NCBI RefSeq assembly: GCF_011397635.1
Contig: NC_064754.1
Coordinates: forward strand, 32,778,543-32,842,542
Length of the DNA stretch: 64,000 nt
Origin: Epinephelus fuscoguttatus
Lineage: Eukaryota > Chordata > Actinopteri > Perciformes > Serranidae
Direction of reading: 5' to 3'
The first letter of the stretch is position 1, and the number at the start of each line of letters is the position of its first letter. Shown here one piece after another: positions 12,401 to 23,739 of the stretch. A program made the translations under genes and the position numbers. The notes below the pieces were generated by a model. The model was not told the origin of the DNA. It saw only the letters and a program-made list of their open reading frames with translations, and did not search any database.

Positions 12401-15400
12401 TGTGTCTGACTAACATTAACCTCAGACTAAACAATAGCTGTAAAGCCATCTGCTTTGAGGCTGGCTGGCCAGGGCTAATCTGTTACAACTGGCAGCAGGC
12501 TGACAGAAACAGCAAAGATGTATTTAAACCCAGCAAAGTGTTTTAAAACTTAGTTTTAGGGGGGAAAAAGATCTATTTTACACCTGGATCTGACATCCAT
12601 TGTAGATAGAAGCTAAAAACATCAAATTAGTTATCAAAAGCACAACAACAAAAAACATTAACAGCAAAGTACAACAAATACAGAAAATAAAACTAAACTT
12701 AAAAGATTTGGATTCAACCACCACACAAATATTCAGTAAAATTAATACTTTTACATGGTAAAACAACAGGATGAGTTTGTACTGTTAGGGAAAGTAAGAT
12801 TTAATGCATGATGTCGTGTGTTGATGTAATCCATTAAAATCTAGATACAGTCCACATGTAAGAGGCATGTAAAAGGAAAACTTCGCCCACATAATGACCA
12901 TTTATAAATAAATAAGTCATGCCGTGTTACCTTGAATTCATAAAGAAAACTGTTTATGTTGCATGCCTTTGCGGAAAACAGCAAACATATTAATTTATTG
13001 ATTGATTGTGGACTGATTTAACAACAGCAAAACTCCATTTACGAACTCTCAAAAAACTAAAGCAGTATAAATCAAGTCTCATTTATCCAGTCATATGCAC
13101 AGTACTTCCCAAACACATGCATTTTTGTTAAAAAAAAAATACAACTTAGTATTGAAGTCTGGCTTTGAAGAGAGCACAGTTAAGTTTCACTTTAAATGCA
13201 CTTCTGAATAGTAAGGTTTTAAAGAAAATCCATGTGTTTGAGAAGCACTGAGCGAACCACTGGATAAATGAGACTTTGATTTTACTGCAGGAGTTGTGTG
13301 AGAGTTGGTAGACAGATGTCTTGAGATAGCTTTGCTGTTGATAAACGTGGTCCCCAATCCATAAATCAATAGTTTTCTTCATGAATTTTAAAGTAACACG
13401 GCATGACTAATTGATATACAAATGGTCATTTTGTGGGTATTCCCTTCATGCCATGTGTAAATGGGAACCAGGTCATACCTGTATAGCTATGTCAAACTGA
13501 AACGGCTTAAACACAAATAAAGAAAGTAATTTCTCTCTACGTAATAATCTAGAGTTACTCGTGAGTCAGTTTCCTAACTCAAGTTCAAAAACATTTTGGG
13601 CTAGGAGAGCATGTTCTCGAAACAATATACAAATGACAACAACAATCTAGGTCTCAAATATGGATACAACTTCCACTGATTTTATTATACTCTTTCCCAG
13701 GCCAAAAGTTTTAAACTCAAGTGTAAAGGCTCATTTGTGAGTCAGTTAAACATACTTCTGGGTTCGCTCATGGTGACCGACTCGATGAAGTTCTGTGGAG
13801 TCATGTACAGCTGCCCTTCATACTCCACGGAGCTGAACATGCGGAAACGATGCTCATGGGACGACATGTACACATCTCCATCCTCAAAGTCAAATGGAGC
13901 TGCCTGCAGACATGAGACGAAAACATTGTTACTGTGTTGACTCTACTGCCCTCTTGTTTAGCTAGGCTATTTTTGTTGCTTTTTAAATTATTTTTAAGAT
14001 ATTTTCTCTGATCAAAATATTTTAAGCCAGCTGGCATTTAAAAAAAGAGATTACAAAATAACAACAACAAAACAGTCAACAGCAAAGACAAAGCAATCAA
14101 AGAGGTGCATTTTGGATATTTCAGGATCATTACATTACTGACAATATAAACACCAAATTTAGTGATGTGAACGTGTAGGCTATAAAAGGTACATGTGAAA
14201 ATGTACTTTTACTATTTAACCATGAGATTTAAATAATCCACTCAGTAATAGGTGCTAATTTGCCCCAATGATTGTAGTTTGAATGTGACTTCCCCGTCTA
14301 TAAAAAGAAAACTCTCTGATCTCTCTAACAGACTGCAGAATTTAAACTGTATGAACCTCTTCACTGCTTTTGAACCTCTATAATGAGGAGATCCATCTAT
14401 TCTTGGCATCAGCTCTCTCCATTTAGCTCTCTGAAATTATAAACAGTCAGCACCTCTGGCTCAGTACAATAACAGTAGAACAGGGGCACACACACACACA
14501 CACATATACACACAAATACTTTGTCACTACTTTCTACTTGATTAGCATCTCTCTCGCTCCGTGAGGAGCCAGGGCTTCAACTTGATTAGCTGCAGTGTAG
14601 GAGAGCTGCTACGCCAACAGACTGTGCTGCATGAAGCTGTGTAATTAGCAGATAAGTTTCCAAATTTAAACCTGTTTGGCCGCAGGGCCCAGCGCACCGA
14701 GGTTCCTGCTCAGCTCAGCTAACATGCTAATGAGCACGCAGATTCATTCATAAAGCTTTGATGCTGCCTTCACCAAGGGGGCTTTTGAAGGCGTGAATAG
14801 GAGATGAGTGCTCGGCTTCATAGGAATGCACTGTAATCAAGTGTAAGAGCACAGACGCCCATGGCTTTGACGTTCGCTAATGAATGAAGTTTGTAAAGTT
14901 CTGCAAAGACAGTTCGGTTCACATGCCATGCTACACGACATGATGTAAAAATTAATGTGAGCTCCTTGGGATAAAAATAATTAAATGTGATTTTAAAATG
15001 ACATTCAGTGTGGTACACTGTTTTCTTGTGTAGTTATAATATCACGTAGCCACAAAACATGTTCCTGTCGCCTTGTCTTGTTCTCCTGACTGCATAGCAG
15101 ATGCTGCAGGTGTTTTTTTCTCCCTCAGGCAAAACAGTGTTCTCCATCCACAGACTTTAGTCTATCTCCTCAGTTTTCTCAGAGCTAGACAGTCCTAACC
15201 CTCTGTTTCCCAAATGACATCAAGTTTAGTTATTTCACCTCAGTCAAATAAAAGTGTAATCTAGCCAGCTAAGGTCTCAGTCAATAACAACCAGCACTTA
15301 AATCTGAGATGTCAGAAATTGTTGACACTGTTTTTTTTTCACTTAGGACTCATCCAAACAGAATGTAGCAGCTTCTTCTGTTGTAATGCTGAACTTGCCC

Positions 15401-18400
15401 CTAAGTGACAGAGATCAATAATACAAGTCTTTTTTGGCTGTTTCTTCAACTCTCCATCAGCCAAGCTGCTTGGCTTTCCTAAACATATATGTCGAGGGGT
15501 TCTTCCAGCATAAATGAGCACACAGCTGCCGAAACATTCCCAAGAGGTCCTGTGTCTGTCAAAGGCCAGCCTCGCCCCAAACACAGCCCAGCATCACTCT
15601 GATGGAGCCATTGTCTCCTCATGTGACTCTCTGGTGTCCAGGCTGCCAATCACCCAAGCAGACATCAGGTCACTGTGTGTGCCAGTAATGCAGAATCCAG
15701 ACAGGATTGTTTTCTGGGGTTTTGGCTGACCTAAGCTACATTTTGTTCTGTCCATCTCATGCTTCTGCTCCCCAATGCAAGCAGTTCTTACTGGGAAGTC
15801 CCCTTGATCCAGGTCTCTGGAGCCTCAGGTGACCCACTTGTTTCCTGGTGGATGGTCTTCTCGTTTCCTTATAAATCACGGTCTTGTCTTCAAGCATGTT
15901 AGCGCTTATGTTTCCTCAAAGCCTTGTTATCTTTCCCTGCAAATGAATTCTCAAAATTTCTTTAAAGCCTTATCCTTTAGAAACATTATGGGCTACCTTT
16001 ACTGAATAACAGATGGCTGTTTTTCCCTTTTCCCACTGGAGCTATCCTGTTCCCAAGTTAGATGGCTATCTAGCCAACCTGCTCCCCAGTCAGGTATCCT
16101 GCTTGTATTCTTATACAGTGGGCTCTCCTGCTTCAAATTGGCTTTCCCTTGATCATCCCAGTATCTTAACAGGCAACTCTGTTATTCCTGGCAGTATAGA
16201 TGATCTAATCTTAGATCTACAACCTGCATATACTTTATTTCGTTTTATTGATGGCTGTTTTACCATATGTTTTACATTTATTTACAACCCCACAATAAAC
16301 CAGTATCAAACTGGTATCAGTTCATTTCAGTAGGCGTACAAACAGCTGTTATTTCAGTGTGCCAGATACATATTTAATTAACACTGCATATCTTCTGAAA
16401 TTAAGTTCTGAATGTGCTCATTAGTACAAGCATCAGATCAGACTCTGTGTTGAAAAACATCCCAGTTTCAAAGGACTTGGATCAGAACTGGGTCCAAAAT
16501 AACTTGATCATTACATCTCTACTCGTCATAAAGCAGCTCATATGTATATAAAACATATGTTCATATTTGGCTGCTTAACATCTTGTTAGTTACTTAGTTA
16601 GTTAGTAGACAACATATATATCTAGATGTGAAAATGTATGTAATTGTGCTTTGAATATGATAAGTATTTGTTGTTTCTGGCTCGTATCATTTATGAACTG
16701 CGAGTGGATTCTCTGGTAACTTTCAAAGGCTACTTTTCAGTTCAGAGGGGTGACGCTCTTCTTTACTTTCGGGACCACAAAATGGTGGTTCGGTTATGTA
16801 TGGTGCATATTATACCATAATTATATAATATTTAGCTTTAAATATATAATGAGAAAAACAGACATGTATCCAAGTGCATCCTTAGCCAAATAAAGTGTAT
16901 CAATGTCAAACAAATGTAACGGTGAACCAAGAGATGTGGGCCTTGTATGTTATTAAGTTTACCATTCTCACAAAATAACTCTCTTTTTTTGGGGGGGCAA
17001 AATTTTTTGAACATGTTACACAGTCGAGACAATAAATAACAGTTGTACATATACACACATATGAAGATACAGGCTATTTTTGTTATATGTATGTATACAT
17101 GCACACATGTATACATACATGCAGGCACTTTATGCATACATGCATTAAAGTAGTAAGCATTTTAATGGTATCTGGGAACTATAAGACTGCAGCAGGTTTT
17201 CCTCACTTATTAATCTGCTGAATATTTTCTCAATTAATTGTTTGGCCTATAAAATGTCAGACTATACAGAAAAAAAAATTATAGTTTATAAAGTTCAATG
17301 TGACATCTTGAATCTTAAATCTATGTTAAATGTATCGTTTTGTCCAACAAACAGTCAAAATTCCAAAAATGTAGTGTTTTTGTGTGAAAACTGATGTAAA
17401 TGATTAATCAATTATCAAAATTATTGCCAATTATTTTTTTGTCAGTCAACTGATGTTTTATCTCCACTAGAACTAATCATTAAATACTGGCAGTATACTA
17501 GTGCAGTAAATTTACTCAAGTACTGTCCTTCGGTACAATTTTTAAGTACTTCACTCACTATACTCTATACTTCATTATATCTGTTTTATGCTATTTACAG
17601 TTCTATTCTGTGATATCTAAGAGTAAAATATTGTATTTTTTTATAAACACATTCAATAGAAAGCTACAGATACTTCATAGATTATTTTTTCTTCAAGACA
17701 CATCATTATCTCAAAAATGAAACCTATCAGAAATGTTAAAATTAGCTCCAGTTCCACCAGCTGCAACATTACAACACTGCTTACATGTTAATGCATCAGT
17801 AATAACAACACAGTAATATACTATTCATTTTGAAAAGCCCTCTTCTGCATAATGAGCAATCTATTTAATTTTAACTTCTGATATTTTCTATTGGCTACAT
17901 TTTGCTGTTCAGCATAGTGAAGTGAAAACTTTTAATGGAGGACTTTTACTTGTAATGACGCATTTTTAATTTGTGGTTTTGCTACTTAAAAGATCTTTAA
18001 GTACTGGGTACTTTTTCCAACCCCTGCAACTGGTTATTTGAAATAGGAGGGTCAGGGTGAGATGGGGAAAGATACCCCCACCCGCTTAATTCCTCTCCTA
18101 ACTAATATATGACACTAAATCTACTCTCAACACATGTATTGCATGGCAGTGCTATAGTAAATTGTGACATTTCATCCAAATTGCTGCATTCTTTAGATTT
18201 ATTTGATGTTTTAGGATAAACTGAACTAGTTTTGTGAGCTATGTGTAAAGTCAGACACTTGGGGCGAGAAGCCCCTCCTTAGAAAGGGGGTGTAAACACC
18301 CAGGGACATCCTGCCGCAAAATATTATTTAGTTAGATTATCTAGCGTTTAGTCATATTTGACATTGTATAGTTCATATCTACATATAGGCCCAGTAGTAG

Positions 18401-19687
18401 TATTGTAGTTTCAATGGATTGCTAGTGTTATTAGCAACCTCGATAGCAGTCATTACCCTTGCTAGCTATCTAGAATTAGCCAACATTTTTAGCAAGCTTG
18501 CTGAAGGAGACATCCTGACATAAAAACAACTAGTCTGAAAGAAAGGCTGTGAGGCTTCTGGATTATCTATTGACGGGTTAAGGTTGGGTTTTTAGTTTTA
18601 GTTAGATAGTTAGTTTTGAGCTCAGGGGCTTCTTGATCCAGGCAGGGGGCATCTTTCCCAAGTGATATTAATTTTATTGCTATGAGAACAAAATTGGCTA
18701 CTTTACCAATTTATTTCTCCCAACAGTGTGTTGGTTGAAGCATCATCTTTCTGCAAATGCTTATATCATATCAAAATATATTTTAAAGTGGCTTTGTTTT
18801 TACCATATCTAGCTGTCTGCTCTCAAGTGGCTTAACATTTAACATGAAACCACAGGAACTACTACATTCAGTTGTTCCATAACTGGGCCCTGCAGACACT
18901 AGTAACTAATTTCTGTGCCTTTGGAGTGTTAGTGTCTAATTTAAAGTGTTGCTGTGAGCAGTCCCCTCACCCAGCAATGATTGACAGTAACATCCTCGAC
19001 GTGGTGTCATTTCAGCACCAGCTCGAGCGGAGAGCGCCATTCATGCATCTGCGCGCGCACACGGTCCTGGAGCCAAACAGTGAGCAAACTGTTTCCACTG
19101 GGCGTGCTGGGAATGAATGACACAGTTTATCCGCCCGAGAGGAAAACATATAAACTGCTAGCCACACCATGGCTACCAAACACAAGTAGGCCCGTCTAAC
19201 TGGGCCCGTGTGGGTCTAATTTTAGTGGAAGGAGAAGTGAATATACTCTGCGCTTTCTGCCTTTTCTCTCAGTGGCTTTTCCTTCATAGTCCTTCACACT
19301 GAGGCCCCGGTATCAGCACTGGAGATAGGGCACTTTCTGCCAACGACCTACCGTGTCGCTACGTGTCACTAAAGCCCCTTTGCATTACAAATGGCAGGGC
19401 CAGTTTACCCAGCCTCCTACCTTCTCCTTCGCCTCAACGGTCGGGATGGACGGCAGCAGCAGACCGTTGATGCTGTGGCTCCCCATCCTCTTCCTGCCTC
19501 TGCCGCTCGTCATATCGTTGTAGAAGTACAGCGCCACGGCGCCTCCCGTAGCGAGACACATCCCGACAGCCAGACACCTCCGTGCCCTCCCTCCACTGGC
19601 CGTCTGACCGCCGACAAACTCGCTTCTCGCCGCCGACCAGAGGTTAAGCTTACCGGCCAGCGATGCCACTCTGCGGAAAGCGGCCAT
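2532..19687 (-). CDS. micu3: micu3, mitochondrial calcium uptake protein 3 (5' half of gene, 8 exons)
   Basis: EF-hand protein of the MICU family, which gates the mitochondrial calcium uniporter from the intermembrane space. Coding exons in transcript order are 19687-19421, 13903-13756, 11730-11699, 10612-10534, 7199-7152, 5105-5023, 3895-3824 and 2573-2532. They total 771 nt, or 257 codons with all phases joining. The N-terminus is basic (mitochondrial targeting) with a hydrophobic segment at about residues 38-57. Conserved MICU blocks follow (GQLYMTP, SETPPVW, SSKLFRNL, ISYTEYLFLLCIL), then a canonical first EF-hand loop with acidic or polar residues at 1, 3, 5, 9 and 12 (DADGNQMVDKRE). The wording of the EF-hand and the following FRKKNEKK block fits MICU3 better than MICU1 or MICU2. 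Human MICU3 has about 530 residues, so about half, including the second functional EF-hand, lies left of the window. The start has a good Kozak context (G at -3 and +4). I cannot say whether this is teleost paralogue a or b. Confidence 0.9.
2574..3823. other. micu3 intron 7
   Basis: AT-rich intron. It contains a (TTTA)n tract at about 2825-2848 and purine-rich sequence just inside the 3' splice site. No other element was recognised. Confidence 0.6.
3824..3895 (-). CDS. micu3: micu3 coding exon 7
   Basis: Exactly 24 codons encoding LQEIFRKKNEKK then GRRGDAEKSAQL. The lysine-rich stretch after the EF-hand is characteristic of MICU3. The acceptor is tcattacag and the donor GTAAGA; the exon is phase 0 at both ends, so skipping it would keep the reading frame. 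Confidence 0.9.
3896..5022. other. micu3 intron 6
   Basis: Intron with no recognised element. A C-rich stretch at 4520-4680 is less AT-rich than its surroundings but shows no coding or repeat signature I know. Confidence 0.55.
5023..5105 (-). CDS. micu3: micu3 coding exon 6 with the first EF-hand
   Basis: Twenty-seven full codons spanning PHAGFKIAFNMFDADGN and QMVDKREFLV. The loop has D, D, N, D and E at the expected calcium-binding positions 1, 3, 5, 9 and 12, so this EF-hand looks competent to bind calcium. The donor is GTGAGT and the acceptor ttctccag. Confidence 0.93.
5106..7151. other. micu3 intron 5
   Basis: AT-rich intron of about 2 kb. I see no exon, mobile element or strong tandem repeat in it. 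Confidence 0.6.
7152..7199 (-). CDS. micu3: micu3 coding exon 5
   Basis: Forty-eight nucleotides encoding IISYTEYLFLLCILT, the helix before the first EF-hand. The acceptor is cattaccag and the donor GTGAGT. The split codons on both sides restore GGC (Gly) and AAG (Lys), giving the expected TKPHAGF junction. Confidence 0.9.
7246..7363. repeat. Two adjacent (CA)n microsatellites
   Basis: Two CA runs (about 21 and 16 units) separated by about 40 bp, lying 50 bp upstream of micu3 exon 5 in transcript sense. On the transcribed strand they read as TG/UG repeats just inside the intron end. Confidence 0.95.
7715..7750. repeat. (GT)n microsatellite
   Basis: An alternating GT run with one TA interruption. 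Intronic in micu3. Confidence 0.95.
10409..10438. repeat. (TG)n microsatellite
   Basis: About 15 TG units starting 95 bp 3' (in transcript sense) of micu3 exon 4. On the micu3 strand it reads CA. Confidence 0.95.
10534..10612 (-). CDS. micu3: micu3 coding exon 4
   Basis: Encodes ELEKILSETPPVWRGSSKLF and RNLRER, a block almost identical to vertebrate MICU3. The acceptor is tgtgtcag; the donor GTCAGA is weak, with C instead of a purine at +3. The exon ends in phase 1 and joins the next exon to give a glycine codon. Confidence 0.9.
10613..11698. other. micu3 intron 3
   Basis: An intron of about 1.1 kb with no recognised repeat class. It is bounded by the two well-supported exons. Confidence 0.6.
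11699..11730 (-). CDS. micu3: micu3 coding exon 3 (32-nt small exon)
   Basis: A very short exon between a ccctggcag acceptor and a CAG|GTGGGA donor, encoding KRPWRSLAKQ. It aligns with the KTWKSLSKQ stretch of MICU3. It is recognised only because both neighbouring exons join in frame (phase 1 in, phase 0 out). Confidence 0.85.
12336..12405. repeat. (TG)n microsatellite, about 70 bp
   Basis: An uninterrupted TG run except for two TA steps, among the longest in the window. Intronic in micu3. Confidence 0.95.
12862..13455. repeat. Long fold-back inverted repeat inside micu3 intron 2
   Basis: The left arm (about 12862-13130) and right arm (about 13200-13455) are reverse complements at moderate identity. 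Clear matching blocks are 'gtcatgccgtgttac' at the outer part of both arms, 'aatgaccattt', and 'gtctcatttatccagt' nearer the loop. The loop is about 70 bp. No coding potential is visible, so it looks like a non-autonomous fold-back element. It is transcribed as part of the micu3 pre-mRNA. Confidence 0.75.
13756..13903 (-). CDS. micu3: micu3 coding exon 2
   Basis: Bounded by a tgtctgcag acceptor and a GTATGT donor; 49 codons plus one base. It encodes AAPFDFEDGD, then HRFRMFSSVEYEG and QLYMTPQNF, the block conserved in MICU family members (the 'MTP' motif). It joins the next exon to make the codon AAC. Confidence 0.88.
14520..14830. promoter_or_regulatory. Candidate intronic regulatory block (homeodomain-type cores)
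   Basis: The decamer CTTGATTAGC occurs twice, at 14537-14546 and 14581-14590, 44 bp apart. It is followed by GTGTAATTAGCAGATAAG and CATGCTAATGAGC, and the block is less AT-rich and less repetitive than its surroundings. This is the composition of developmental enhancers, but nothing here proves conservation or function. It lies about 10 kb from the fgf20 start. Confidence 0.25.
17500..18020 (+). repeat. Dispersed fish repeat ('tactcaagtact' family), copy 1
   Basis: Starts with 'ttactcaagtactgtcctt' and ends with 'actgggtactttttccaac'. The same family appears reversed at 61990-62440 ('tactcaagtaaatagtacc' and 'gtcactttccaacact') and as a fragment at 46775-46940. Non-coding. Confidence 0.6.
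19421..19687 (-). CDS. micu3: micu3 coding exon 1
   Basis: Eighty-nine codons from the ATG to AAG followed by the donor GTAGGA (phase 0). It encodes an arginine-rich presequence (MAAFRRVASL...), a hydrophobic stretch CLAVGMCLATGGAVALYFY that is likely the inner-membrane anchor or part of the import signal, and a basic GRGRKR segment leading to LLLPSIPTVEAKEK. Human MICU3 has a comparable arrangement with LPIPVAAAKE. The exon is much more GC-rich than the introns. Confidence 0.9.
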
Positions 19688-19870
19688 TGCTGCTGTTATT
19701 GCTGCTGCGGCTGCCGCTGCGCTGCTGCTGTGATTATAACTTTACTGGCAGCACAAAACTATCGCGTTTCCTCGCTTTTATCGCGAGAACTGAGAACCGT
19801 TGATGCTGAGGCTGAGAGCAAAGTCCCACACAGAGAGGAGAGGATTTGATGCTCGGCTGAGTGGGAGTGA
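19688..19870 (-). promoter_or_regulatory. micu3 promoter and 5' UTR region
   Basis: GC-rich sequence directly upstream of the micu3 ATG, with GCTGCT/GCC repeats (19690-19735) in the presumed 5' UTR. It contains TCTCGCGA on the minus strand (plus 19781-19788), the motif typical of TATA-less vertebrate core promoters, and no TATA box was seen. A housekeeping-type promoter is the expected kind for a mitochondrial gene; the start site is not determined. Confidence 0.5.
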
Positions 19871-20239
19871 GTGATTAATTTGAACCGCGGTCACTTATAA
19901 ACAGGAATGCAGTCTAAGGCAAACAGACTCAGTTCATCCAGTTTACATGAGTCGAATTTAACCAATAAAGTGACATGTATTAATTTAGTTACATAGAAAT
20001 GATATAAACTGATACAAAATCTTGAAGTATGATTCATCGGCTAGAAATCGTATTTTACCGTCCTATTACCAACTACCAGTGGTTATTATTACAATTACAA
20101 TAAAAGAAACTCTGTTATAATTTAAATAAAAAGTCCTGTATTCAATGATCAGATATATTGCATGTAAAATCACACCACCTAAAGAATTCCAATATGTTAT
20201 TTCTATGGTCTAATAAAGTTCAATCAATATTTGTGAACA

Positions 20240-20838
20240 TTAGCTACTCTCTCTCAGAGCCAGAAACCAGAGAAGCCTCAGACTTGTGATGTCATACAGT
20301 ATAAAGTCTGGAGCTGCTCCACAGACAATGAATGGGAAGCCTGATTTTGTGGACCCACAAAATGTTTATTTCCTTTTCTTTATACCCAAATGAGCTTTAT
20401 GGTATAGTAGTGTTCTCATTTCAGAAACAGAAATCTACCCATATGTTCAGAAGATTCCCCTCTGTGCCTTCAGTGTAATCTATAGTCTGCCAGTAGTTCC
20501 CTGGTCCAAAAGTGGGTCTTGTGCCCATTCTGAATGGACCGCAAGTGACTTGCAAATATATCAAGTTTGTAACTATCGGGCAGCTGCTTGACAGAGACAG
20601 AAAACTAGCTGGATGACATGGACAAATGCAGGTATGACGCTGACTGTATTTAACCGTGGGACCTCGAACTAATGACTAAGGAGAAATCTGGACCCCATGG
20701 CTGGATAAGTTGGGAACCACTGATGTATAACATCTTTCCCAATTCAATGTCTGTGGAGCAGCTCCAGACTTTATACTCTACGACATCACAAATTTAAGTT
20801 TTGCCACTATGGTTCTTTGATTTAAGAGAGAGTTGCTC
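20240..20838. repeat. Inverted-repeat (TIR-type) non-autonomous element
   Basis: About 100 bp at 20240-20339 is repeated in reverse complement at 20737-20838. The best block, 'tataaagtctggagctgctc' plus 'cacaga', is identical in both arms, with 'tgtgatgtc' 8 bp further out in each. The interior of about 400 bp has no coding potential. It is consistent with a MITE; I could not define a target-site duplication. Confidence 0.65.
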
Positions 20839-22216
20839 ATTTTCATTTATATTTTTGGACTGTCTTAGACCATTGTAATAAGATATGAATTTTGAAAATA
20901 AACAAAAAAAATATCAGCAAGATATGTAGCTAACCATTGGGTCTATTGCTGTCAGATAAATCCAATGAAGTAGGCGTACAGCATTTCTTTCTCAAAGTAG
21001 AAGTATACAGTATCATAAAATGGAAATTCTCAAGCCTAAGGAGCCACCCCAAAACCATTCTTATGTACTTTGCATCACTGTTCCCACGAGAAACTGGCAA
21101 ACTCTCTGCATGCTGTGACACACATGAAAAATCTAGAAAAAAAAATCAAATTTCAAAACCAATGACAGCATTTATAAAAAGTCTGTTAGCTCAAATATCT
21201 CACAACATGTGAGTCGTCATCTTTGAGTAGACTTGAAAGACATCTCGGTTTACGCTGGGAAATTATAAGTGACCATTGATATCACCATTTGTCAATCTTC
21301 ACTTTTTATTGAGGGTCAGTGTGGTGTCAGATTTCCAGCAGGAAGTTCAGGATCAAAGGAGCCAATGGGGAGCAGATATCAAACGAATATCAAAGATGAA
21401 CTCTTCATTTAAGTCTTTACATGTGAGACGAATGTTAACCTGATGGGGCTTTTCTTATGACTTTGATGCGGAGAGAATAAAAGAGAGCAGTCTAATAGAT
21501 GGTCCTGTCACCTGTTCACACATGAAGCACGGTGGATCACTCTAACCTGTGAGATCTATTTAGCCAGAAGTTGAAAACAGATCAAACAATGACTATCAAA
21601 ACCTCTTGGTACAAATAAACCCTTTAAAGGGTTGAATCTATTAAGCCTTTAATTTGTCCCTTTGATTTCTAATTTGGTCAAAGTCCAAACAAGATTAGGC
21701 TATTACGGTGACTAATCATAACAATAGGCTCCCTAATTGGTTGACTGATGGAGATGGGAATGTTTAAGCAAAATTACGACTGACCTGCTTAAAAAAATCC
21801 TCAGAAGTTAAATGCAATAAATTTTGACATCTAATTTCACACCTTTGACAATGATTGTATTCAGTATTGACTGCTGCACAAAATCAAGTATTAACACATG
21901 ACCAAGGCTCCAAGCAGAAACCCAATATGGGACAAAGGCCTTTGTTGTGGTTGATTTTTGAACCCCAGACCTGTCCAGGGACATAAAAGTGGAGAGAGTA
22001 CAATATCAGATTCTTATGCAATTTTCCAAGTGACATAAAAATTAAATTATGATTGAATTAAACAAGTCTACATTTTGATAGGGGCCCCTGAATCCTGCTT
22101 TCAAGGACCCCTGGAGTTCCCTCGACCCCAGTTTGGAAACCACTTGCATTAATAACCTCTAGGCTACGTATTCAGTTATTCCATTATCCAGGCATTCGAT
22201 TAGGTTGTAATTTCTT

Positions 22217-22252
22217 TGTGTGTGTATGTATGTGTGTGTGTGTGTGTGTGTG
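22217..22252. repeat. (TG)n microsatellite
   Basis: TG run with TA interruptions, followed by a G-rich stretch (22252-22290) and CCT repeats (22292-22310). Confidence 0.9.
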
Positions 22253-23547
22253 GGTGGTTGGGTGAGGGGTGGGGGTATAACCCTGGGGGCCTCCCTCCTC
22301 CTCCTCCTCCATGAATGCTATAGTGGCTACATGGTTGGCTTCACTCCCTGTCCCATGTCACAAACAGGGCAGTAAACCAACAGAGAATATATTTTAAAGC
22401 AAACCATGTGACCCTGGGAACTGTTAACTTGCACCTCGAAAGCGTGCGTGGAAATGTGGCGTTGTAGTTGACGTCTTCATTGTGGCCAGGTCGATATCCA
22501 ATGCATCAGGTTCTGATCAGCCTGGAGGGGTTTCTGATCGATTCTGTCCCCTTTAAAAAAAAGTTCCCTTTTTTTTGCTGGTCATAAATACTAATGAAGC
22601 GAGGGAAGGAAGGAGGAGGACGCACACCACACACACATGTCCACTGCAGTCTGTCTGTACACACACATGCGCACAACTAACATCCACGACATAACATATA
22701 GACAAGCATAACAGCAATAAAATAAAATCAAATAAAATCACACATGGGCCTGCCGTTATCCCACAACGCCTCTGTCCTCCTGTCAGGCTGGAGAAATCGA
22801 CACAAGTACAAAATGACCTGCGTGGAGCGACCACACGCGCACACAAACACCTCTGCACCTTCAACTCATTCATCAATGCAACTCCCAAGGGAGGGGGCAG
22901 CTGTGTGCGCGCGTGCGTTGGTGTGCGCGAGCGCGTGTCTGTCTGTATAGCTGCCAAAATCAATGCCATATACTATAGGCTGGAACATGGGCCCCTGTGC
23001 CACTGTTTAGATGAAACCACAGCTTAAATCAACCGTGGAAACTGCGCATTGACCCCAACGCAGATCTGAAAAAATGACATCCGATGAATAAGAAAATTGT
23101 GCAACTTTAATATTTTGTTGATGCTGCAAGTCAAAATCAGTTTGTTATCTTCATATTTTACATTCGTCTAATACAAAATACCTAATGATTCACAAATGAG
23201 GCAATCTGTCATGGAATATGTTCAAAGTTATGATCAGTAAAAAGATGTAACAAACTCCCTTCATTTACATAAAGCATTAACAGCTTCTGAAGCCCTTCAA
23301 GTGTCAAGTGTCGGGGTATTATAAGCTTGCAGTTCAAACAGGTATATTCCCCTCTTCTGGTTGTTATTGCCTGATCCCCTTACAAGATCCCAGCACTTTG
23401 AAGCGTCTGTGTCTTTGATTCGTCTTTTAAGACCACAATTAAGGATATATGGGCTCCTGCGCTGTTCAAAGCACAGTGGAAAGATCAATGAGGGGATTGA
23501 CAGTCAAGTGATGTCGTTTGCACAGGTGTGTGTGGGTGCGTGTGTGC

Positions 23548-23550
<3 letters not shown>

Positions 23551-23613
<63 letters not shown>
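23551..23613. repeat. (TG)n microsatellite, about 63 bp
   Basis: Uninterrupted TG repeat about 1.15 kb upstream of the fgf20 ATG. Confidence 0.95.
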
Positions 23614-23614
<1 letters not shown>

Positions 23615-23706
23615 TGTGCGGGCGCTGTAAATGTGCGGCTGGGTTACATAAAACGGGGGCAATAAATCAACAGCCGAGTGCGAAAATTACGCAAATGGGG
23701 GCTTTC

Positions 23707-23739
<33 letters not shown>

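Larger units (their letters stand above)
11731..13755. other. micu3 intron 2
   Basis: Carries a long TG microsatellite (12336-12405) and the large inverted repeat at 12862-13455. Otherwise unremarkable intron sequence. Confidence 0.6.
13904..19420. other. micu3 intron 1 (5.5 kb)
   Basis: The largest intron. It contains a homeodomain-core-rich block at 14520-14830, an AT-rich stretch at 16500-17450, a dispersed repeat at about 17500-18020 and a tract at 18050-18660 with stretches such as 'gggcttcttgatccaggcag' whose class I do not recognise. No exon was seen. Confidence 0.55.

Noticed and set aside
12160..12546. 128-residue plus-strand open frame
   Set aside because: Its core is Val-Cys repeats from a TG microsatellite, antisense to a micu3 intron.
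2532..19687. Identity as MICU1 or MICU2
   Set aside because: MICU1 has FKMFDLNGDGEVD and MICU2 lacks the SETPPVW...SSKLFRNL wording; the exon 4-7 peptides fit MICU3 and the fgf20 neighbour agrees.
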